From positions 1 to 10,053 of the forward strand of contig CAMLKV010000048.1 of the NCBI GenBank assembly GCA_946480635.1: a DNA stretch of 10,053 bases. The letters are read 5' to 3'. Positions 5,024 through 10,053 of this stretch are shown here, in pieces; position 1 is the first letter of the stretch, and every line of letters starts with the position of its first letter. Source of the stretch: an uncultured Flavobacterium sp. GTDB taxonomy: Bacteria > Bacteroidota > Bacteroidia > Flavobacteriales > Flavobacteriaceae. The notes beneath the pieces were generated by a model, which was not told where the DNA came from, did not search any database, and was given only the letters and a program-made list of their open reading frames with translations. The position numbers and the translations under genes are program-made.

Positions 5024-5965
5024 ATGTCGCACCTAGAACCCGAAGCAAAGATTTTTGCCTGTTCACAAAGTGTTTACCTAGCTGAAAAAATCGCCGAAAA
5101 ATATGGTGTACCACTAGGCAAAGTAACGTTCTCACAATATAGTGACGGCGAGTTTCAACCATCTTACGAAGAGTCAATCCGTGGATTGAGAGTATTTATT
5201 GTTTGTTCAACATTCCCAAGTGCTGACAACTTAATGGAATTGTTATTAATGATAGACGCCGCTAAAAGAGCTTCTGCAAGACACATTACCGCTGTTATTC
5301 CTTATTTTGGATGGGCTCGTCAAGACAGAAAAGACAAACCAAGAGTACCAATAGGAGCCAAACTAGTTGCAAAATTATTAGAAAGCGCTGGAGCTACCCG
5401 AATTATGACTATGGATTTACATGCGGATCAAATTCAAGGCTTCTTCGAAAAACCGGTAGACCATCTATTTGCTTCAACAATCTTCTTACCGTATGTAAAA
5501 AGCTTAGGTTTAGAAAACTTAACTATTGCTTCTCCTGATATGGGAGGTTCAAAAAGAGCATATGCTTATTCAAAGTTCTTAGAATCGGAAGTAGTAATTT
5601 GTTACAAACAAAGAAAAGCTGCTAACGTGATTGACACCATGGAATTGATTGGTGAAGTAAAAGGCAAGCATGTTATTTTAGTCGATGACATGATTGACAC
5701 CGGAGGCACATTAGCGAAAGCTGCCGATTTAATGATTGAAAAAGGAGCATTAAGCGTCAGAGCGATTTGTACACATGCTATTTTATCAGGAAGCGCTTAC
5801 GAAAAAATCGAAAACTCACAATTGAGTGAATTAATAGTTACCGATTCTATTCCTTTAAAGAAAGAATCAAACAAAATTAAAGTAGTGAGTTGTGCACCAC
5901 TTTTTGCCGAAGTTATGCATATGGTACACCACAACAATTCCATAAGTGGAAAATTTTTAATGTAA
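5024..5965 (+). CDS. prs: Ribose-phosphate pyrophosphokinase (PRPP synthetase)
   Basis: The enzyme transfers pyrophosphate from ATP to ribose 5-phosphate to make PRPP, the precursor of purines, pyrimidines, His, Trp and NAD. The protein has 313 residues, the usual length of class I enzymes. Visible motifs: SDGEFQPSYEESIRG (about 40-54), the ATP-binding RQDRK (99-103), DLHADQIQGFF (131-141), and the ribose-5-phosphate/PRPP loop VDDMIDTGGT (220-229). The flexible loop around K195-K198 (KQRK) lies where the catalytic lysine-arginine pair is expected. There is no signal peptide, so it is cytoplasmic. The bL25 gene follows after 105 bases with its own candidate promoter, a frequent neighbour arrangement in bacteria. 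Confidence 0.97.
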   Translation: MSHLEPEAKIFACSQSVYLAEKIAEKYGVPLGKVTFSQYSDGEFQPSYEESIRGLRVFIVCSTFPSADNLMELLLMIDAAKRASARHITAVIPYFGWARQDRKDKPRVPIGAKLVAKLLESAGATRIMTMDLHADQIQGFFEKPVDHLFASTIFLPYVKSLGLENLTIASPDMGGSKRAYAYSKFLESEVVICYKQRKAANVIDTMELIGEVKGKHVILVDDMIDTGGTLAKAADLMIEKGALSVRAICTHAILSGSAYEKIENSQLSELIVTDSIPLKKESNKIKVVSCAPLFAEVMHMVHHNNSISGKFLM

Positions 5966-5990
5966 AGACAATCAATTAAATAATTAATTG

Positions 5991-5998
5991 TACATTTG
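5991..5998 (+). promoter_or_regulatory. Candidate -7 box for the bL25 gene
   Basis: TACATTTG is a perfect TAnnTTTG 72 bases before the ATG at 6071, and no TTG lies at -33. No terminator separates prs from this gene, so read-through from prs is also possible. Confidence 0.45.
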
Positions 5999-6070
5999 CC
6001 GGCTCATTCGCATAAAGCAAAAGCTTCATGCTTAAATAAGTAAAATATTTAATAACTATATTTTTTAAAA

Positions 6071-6676
6071 ATGAAATCGATTACAATTAAAGGATCAGAA
6101 AGAGAAAGCGTGGGTAAAGTTTCGACTAAAGCCTTACGTAATGCTGGAGCGGTTCCTTGCGTGTTATACGGAGGAGATCAACCAGTGCATTTCTCAGCAG
6201 AAGAAAAAGCATTCAAAAACTTGGTTTACACTCCAAACGCACACACAGTTGTGATTGAGTTAGCAAACGGAAAATCTTTCAATGCAGTTTTACAAGACAT
6301 TCAAGTACACCCTGTAACTGACAAAATTTTACACATTGACTTCTACCAGTTATTCGATAACAAAGAAGTAACTATGGAAATTCCAGTTAGAGTTGTAGGT
6401 ACTTCTCCAGGTGTATTATTAGGAGGTGTTTTACGTTTAAATCAACGTAAATTAAAAGTTAAAGCTTTACCTGCAAACTTACCTGACTATATCGATGCTG
6501 ACATTTCTTCATTAGAGATGGGTAATAAATTATACATTACTAAATTAGTATCTGATAAATACAAATTTTTACACCCAGACAACACTGTAGTGTGTCAAGT
6601 AAGAATCTCTCGTGCTGCGATGAAAGCTGCTCAAGAAGCTGCAAAAGCAGAAAAAGGTGGAAAAAAGAAAAAATAA
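6071..6676 (+). CDS. rplY: Large-subunit ribosomal protein bL25 (long TL5/Ctc form)
   Basis: bL25 binds 5S rRNA in the large ribosomal subunit. At 201 residues this is the two-domain form, unlike the 94-residue E. coli protein. The N-terminal 5S-binding domain (about 1-92) contains [28 protein letters not shown] and [20 protein letters not shown]. The C-terminal beta domain (about 95-180) contains [19 protein letters not shown] and [16 protein letters not shown]. The last 20 residues are rich in Ala and Lys and end GGKKKK, probably a disordered RNA-contacting tail. It is often annotated as a general stress protein Ctc. A strong terminator follows. Confidence 0.96.
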   Translation: MKSITIKGSERESVGKVSTKALRNAGAVPCVLYGGDQPVHFSAEEKAFKNLVYTPNAHTVVIELANGKSFNAVLQDIQVHPVTDKILHIDFYQLFDNKEVTMEIPVRVVGTSPGVLLGGVLRLNQRKLKVKALPANLPDYIDADISSLEMGNKLYITKLVSDKYKFLHPDNTVVCQVRISRAAMKAAQEAAKAEKGGKKKK

Positions 6677-6694
6677 TTTTCTTACACTCTATAC

Positions 6695-6723
6695 AAAAGC
6701 ACCTCAAACGAGGTGCTTTTTTT
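6695..6723 (+). terminator. Strong intrinsic terminator after bL25 gene
   Basis: An 11-bp perfect stem (AAAAGCACCTC at 6695-6705 with GAGGTGCTTTT at 6710-6720), a 4-base AAAC loop and a T-run continuing to 6723. It separates prs-bL25 from pth. Confidence 0.93.
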
Positions 6724-6740
6724 ATAATTAAAATTTAAGT

Positions 6741-6748
6741 TATTTTTG
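6741..6748 (+). promoter_or_regulatory. Candidate pth -7 box, nearly leaderless
   Basis: TATTTTTG is a TAnnTTTG box ending four bases before the ATG at 6753, the same spacing as at umuC. The gene follows a strong terminator, so it needs a promoter here. No -33 TTG is seen. Confidence 0.45.
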
Positions 6749-6752
6749 CCCA

Positions 6753-7376
6753 ATGATGAATTGGTTTAAAAAGCTGTTCACAATATCAACAGCAGTAACA
6801 GAAACAGACATGAAGAAATTTCTAATTGTAGGCCTAGGCAATATCGGAGCCGAATATGCCAACACAAGACACAATATTGGATTTAAAGTTTTAGATTTTT
6901 TAGCAAAACAAGAATCACTAGATTTTCAAACTGTAAAACTAGGAGCTCTTGCTGAATATAAAGTTAAAGGAAGAACACTTTTACTTCTTAAACCAAACAC
7001 TTACATGAATCTCAGTGGCAAAGCAGTTCAATATTGGATGGAAAAAGAAAAAATAGCTAAAGAAAACATACTAGTAATTACCGATGATTTGAATTTACCT
7101 TTTGGAACTATCCGTATAAAACCAAAAGGTTCAGATGGAGGTCATAACGGATTAAAAAGTATCCAACAAATATTAAATACAGCAAACTATCCAAGATTTC
7201 GATTTGGCATTAGTGATGATTTCAAAAAAGGCAGACAAGTTGATTATGTACTAGGAGAATGGGATGATGATGAAAAAAATAAACTACCTGAAAGATTAGA
7301 GATGTCAGTTAAAGCAATCCAGTCGTTTGCTTTGTCAGGATTAGGAAACACTATGAGTGATTATAACGGAAAATAA
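6753..7376 (+). CDS. pth: Peptidyl-tRNA hydrolase
   Basis: Pth cleaves peptidyl-tRNA released from stalled ribosomes, recycling tRNA. From ATG 6753 it has 207 residues; an internal ATG at 6810 (MKKFLIVGLGN) would give 188, nearer the usual 190-195. Active-site residues are present, counted from 6753: N30 in GLGN, H40 in TRHNIGF (catalytic His20 of E. coli), N86 in TYMNLSGKA, D111 in DDLNLPFG (Asp93) and N132 in GGHNG (Asn114). The 19-residue extension is MMNWFKKLFTISTAVTETD. I recall similar extensions in other flavobacterial Pth proteins, and the promoter box lies just upstream of 6753, so the longer start is preferred; ATG 6756 is equally possible. It is a single gene, convergent with the protease gene downstream. 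Confidence 0.94.
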   Translation: MMNWFKKLFTISTAVTETDMKKFLIVGLGNIGAEYANTRHNIGFKVLDFLAKQESLDFQTVKLGALAEYKVKGRTLLLLKPNTYMNLSGKAVQYWMEKEKIAKENILVITDDLNLPFGTIRIKPKGSDGGHNGLKSIQQILNTANYPRFRFGISDDFKKGRQVDYVLGEWDDDEKNKLPERLEMSVKAIQSFALSGLGNTMSDYNGK

Positions 7377-7403
7377 AAGAGGGAAGCTTTTAGCTTCCCT
7401 CTT
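7377..7403. terminator. Convergent terminator hairpin between pth and the protease gene
   Basis: A 12-bp perfect stem (AAGAGGGAAGCT at 7377-7388 with AGCTTCCCTCTT at 7392-7403) and a 3-base loop. On the minus strand the stem is followed by a T-rich run reaching into the pth stop codon, making it a good terminator for the protease gene. On the plus strand no T-run follows, so for pth it may act mainly to protect the 3' end. Confidence 0.85.
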
Positions 7404-7421
7404 ACATTATAAAATAATCAA

Positions 7422-10053
7422 TTATTGTATAACAATACGCTTCACAGTTTTCTTACCTCCATCAATGATAGAAACTAAATAAATTCCTGATTCTACATTG
7501 TTAAGAGAAACATTCTGGTTTATAGCACCAGTGTTAATAAATGAATTTTCATAAACTAAACGACCTCTTAAGTCATGAGCAAAGATTTTGATATCATTTC
7601 CTGTCGAAGATGTAAATTTAACTGTAAAATCACCTTTGTTAGGGTTTGGATATAAACTAAAGTCTTCAAATTCAAAACTTTCAGTACTTAATACTGGAAC
7701 TGACTGAGAATAACATAACTGAATTGTGAAAGTATTAAACTTAGCTGTCGCAATATTAGAATCTACTACTGCATCTTTAAAATAAAGTTTCCATCCTCCA
7801 GCACTATTATTTCCATTATACCCATTAATATTAGTAGTAGAATAAGGCGTAAACGCAGAAGCGAAAGCACCATTATTTACATTTGCACAGTTAACAGCTG
7901 ATCCTGAAGTATCAAACCATTTATCCATATTAGCAGCAGTACAGGTAGTATTGTTATACCATAAAGCAGTGTTTAAAGATGCCTGCCAAGGAGCCATCAA
8001 CAAAACATTAACTTGACCAATATTTGGATGTGTTATGTTGGCTTTAAAATTAGAATCAGTAATAGTGAACGAATCATTAACTGTTAAAGTTAATCCAGGA
8101 TAAGAAGTATCCGCACTCTCAGTAAAAGATTGATTTAAATTAAACGTATAATCGTTACAAGCATTTTGTGTTTGATAAACATAGTTCCCAATAGCAATAT
8201 TCTTACTGTTCACGTTAAAGAAAATATTTCCTGATGCTTTTACCATTACTCTACAGTTCGCTGCTGTTACGTTAGGAACAGTGATTGTTTGTGTACCATC
8301 ATTAGGAGTATTGGCAAGTAATACAGTGCTGAATGTAGCTCCATTATCTGTAGATAATAAAATATCTACATTTGCCCCACCTGCACTTGTGTTTGTATTA
8401 TTAACATTCCAAGTGATAGTTTGTGTAGATCCTTGAGCCCAAACAATGCTAGCTGTATTTTGAGAAGTCACTGTTAACGGACCTCTTGTCGCATCAACAG
8501 TCACAACCATATTATCAAAATTAGTTTGACCTACTTTGATTGGAGCCGTTGCACTGTAAGGAGCATTATCTCTAACTGTCAATCTAAAGTTTAATGTTCT
8601 AGCTACTGAACTTAGTGCTTCAGCACTCATAGTTGCATCTCCTCCTAAAGTACCTGTAGTAACAGAACCCGCCATAATGCTTTCCATTCGTGGAAAATAT
8701 CTAGTAGGAGAAGTTTTAGGGGCAAATGAAATAAAATTAGGCCCTGATGTTTTAGTAACTGTTGCGTTACTTCCAGTTCCTGTTAGACCTGCTCCAGAAC
8801 CCGTTAAAACATCAACTTGTTCCCAGCTATAAGTTAATGCATCTCCAGCATTAGCATCTGTAGCAGAACCAGTTAACATAAACGGAGTACTCATTGGAAT
8901 TGTATAGTCAGCACCTGCATTAACAACTGGTGTTGCATTATTTGCAGCAATATTAGTTGTTACAGGGCATGTTTTACTAGCTAAATTTGTTTGAATTTGA
9001 CTTAATGAAACTGCATGATAAGTATCTAAAGAGTGCGGAGCAACATCGTAAGAAGTAATACCCGCATAACCCATAATAGTAATTCCTGAACCTACTTCTG
9101 CCTGAACAGTAGAACCTGATTCTCTTGAATGTGTAAAAGTATGATTAGCCCCTAATTGATGACCAACTTCGTGTACTACATAGTCTATATCAAAATTATC
9201 TCCTTGAGGGACATTATCACCAGGTGAAGTAAATCCGCTTCCTTTATTAGTATCAGTCGTACTTGAGGTATCATCTGTGCACACACAACCAATACAACCT
9301 GCATTACCTCCACCTCCAGAAGCTCCAAATAAGTGACCTATATCATAAGCTGCATTATTTGCTGCCAAAGTAGTTGAAGGACCTGTTAAACTACTACTTA
9401 ATGTATTTTGCAACTCAGCATTCCAAGCTCCTGTAGCTCCAGTTGCTGCATCTGAATAAGGGTCTGTTGCTGGGTTGTAATAAATTACATTTGTCGATTG
9501 AGCCACTAAATTTAAGTGCAATCCTAACTCTCTTTCGTACACTCCATTACATCTTGTTAAAGTTGCATTAAATGCAGCTAAAACTAAATTTACCTGAGCA
9601 GCAGAAGTAGCTCCAAAATAGTTAGCATACTCTGCTGTACAAGATTGTGCTAAACGCATTGTTTTTAATTGCCCAGCTGTCGATTTTTGAACTGAACCAA
9701 TTTTATTTGAAATATCATCAAATGCTTTTTTATCATCAACAGAACAAGTCCAGTTTAATTTCCCTTTTTCTCTTTGAGATTTATAAACTGCATAAATTTT
9801 ACGGTCTGCAGAATACGGCTCCATAAATTCGTTTTCTTTACCAACTCTAAAAACCATAGTTTGAATTCCTTCTGGAGAAATACTGATTTTTAAAGTAGCA
9901 TACTTATCCGTAAGTCCTTTTCCAGAAAAGGCTCTAATTTCAGGAAACTGAGCTTGTAATTCAGCATCAAAGTTTGATGCTTCAAAAACCTCAAACTGCT
10001 CAATACCTCCTTCAGCATTTGGCAATGATATAACTGCTGATTTTTTAGAAGTA
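7422..10053 (-). CDS. Secreted reprolysin-like (metzincin) zinc metalloprotease with T9SS sorting domain, N-terminus missing
   Basis: The frame is open to the right edge, so signal peptide and start lie outside; the TTG at 10025 is an internal Leu codon. Numbering from that codon gives 867 residues. Residues 1-115 look like part of a propeptide. The catalytic domain (about 120-355) has the zinc motif H285-E-V-G-H289-Q-L-G-A-N-H295 (9141-9173) and the Met-turn IMGY at 317-320, both metzincin hallmarks, plus a cysteine cluster GCIGCVC (C244, C247, C249). Next are Ig/PKD-like segments (about 365-510, 515-612), then a region resembling a proprotein-convertase P domain (about 624-771). The end, LYPNPNKGDF...SGIYLVSI...KTVKRIVIQ (about 791-867), is a type A T9SS sorting tail. 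It is predicted to be exported by T9SS and to degrade extracellular protein. Confidence 0.93.
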   Translation of the reverse strand, partial: TSKKSAVISLPNAEGGIEQFEVFEASNFDAELQAQFPEIRAFSGKGLTDKYATLKISISPEGIQTMVFRVGKENEFMEPYSADRKIYAVYKSQREKGKLNWTCSVDDKKAFDDISNKIGSVQKSTAGQLKTMRLAQSCTAEYANYFGATSAAQVNLVLAAFNATLTRCNGVYERELGLHLNLVAQSTNVIYYNPATDPYSDAATGATGAWNAELQNTLSSSLTGPSTTLAANNAAYDIGHLFGASGGGGNAGCIGCVCTDDTSSTTDTNKGSGFTSPGDNVPQGDNFDIDYVVHEVGHQLGANHTFTHSRESGSTVQAEVGSGITIMGYAGITSYDVAPHSLDTYHAVSLSQIQTNLASKTCPVTTNIAANNATPVVNAGADYTIPMSTPFMLTGSATDANAGDALTYSWEQVDVLTGSGAGLTGTGSNATVTKTSGPNFISFAPKTSPTRYFPRMESIMAGSVTTGTLGGDATMSAEALSSVARTLNFRLTVRDNAPYSATAPIKVGQTNFDNMVVTVDATRGPLTVTSQNTASIVWAQGSTQTITWNVNNTNTSAGGANVDILLSTDNGATFSTVLLANTPNDGTQTITVPNVTAANCRVMVKASGNIFFNVNSKNIAIGNYVYQTQNACNDYTFNLNQSFTESADTSYPGLTLTVNDSFTITDSNFKANITHPNIGQVNVLLMAPWQASLNTALWYNNTTCTAANMDKWFDTSGSAVNCANVNNGAFASAFTPYSTTNINGYNGNNSAGGWKLYFKDAVVDSNIATAKFNTFTIQLCYSQSVPVLSTESFEFEDFSLYPNPNKGDFTVKFTSSTGNDIKIFAHDLRGRLVYENSFINTGAINQNVSLNNVESGIYLVSIIDGGKKTVKRIVIQ

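Noticed and set aside
4983..5177. 64-residue minus-strand frame over the prs start, with a matching plus-strand frame at 5311-5538
   Set aside because: Both are out-of-frame readings of prs, whose own frame carries all PRPP synthetase motifs.
10023..10025. TTG as the protease start codon
   Set aside because: The reading frame continues upstream to the window edge with protein-like sequence (TSKKSAVIS), and a secreted protein should have a signal peptide first.
1..10053. CRISPR array, insertion sequence, prophage or toxin-antitoxin pair
   Set aside because: No spaced direct repeats, transposase, phage structural gene or paired small genes were seen; nearly all sequence is accounted for by recognised genes and short regulatory gaps.

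Overview
This window is an ordinary-looking stretch of chromosome from a low-GC member of the Bacteroidota, most likely Flavobacterium or a close relative in the Flavobacteriaceae. The evidence is the AT-rich composition, repeated copies of the Bacteroidota -7 promoter box TAnnTTTG in gaps upstream of genes, the scarcity of Shine-Dalgarno sequences, a TonB-dependent receptor, a lipoprotein whose lipidated Cys is followed by charged residues, and a secreted protease ending in a type IX secretion (T9SS) sorting domain. I found no insertion sequence, integrase, phage gene, CRISPR array or defence system.

Layout. Positions 1-885 hold the 3' end of a TonB-dependent outer-membrane receptor, sharing a bidirectional hairpin with a convergent lipoprotein gene (916-1341, minus) that looks like a Rieske-fold protein without its histidine ligands. 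Divergent from that gene is greA (transcript cleavage factor), followed by a HIT-family hydrolase gene, probably one operon. After a hairpin terminator comes an unrecognised one-helix membrane or exported protein (2411-2791, minus). Positions 2951-4656 are a two-gene translesion-synthesis operon, a UmuC-type polymerase followed by a UmuD-type self-cleaving subunit, with a nested inverted repeat centred on the promoter. A tRNA-Leu(CAA) lies on the minus strand at 4718-4797. Then come prs (PRPP synthetase), the long form of ribosomal protein bL25, and pth (peptidyl-tRNA hydrolase). From 7422 to the right edge, on the minus strand, is a large secreted metzincin protease (5' end missing) with Ig-like modules, a P-domain-like region and a T9SS tail.

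How the genes fit together. greA, prs, bL25, pth and the tRNA are housekeeping functions for transcription, nucleotide supply and translation. umuC and umuD together would form a mutagenic polymerase for damaged DNA. The receptor, the lipoprotein and the protease belong to the cell envelope and secretion.

The items most worth a second look are the histidine-less Rieske-like lipoprotein, the inverted repeat over the umuC promoter, the near-leaderless starts of umuC and pth, the hairpin in the greA leader, and the uncharacterised membrane protein. No clear new multi-gene system is visible.
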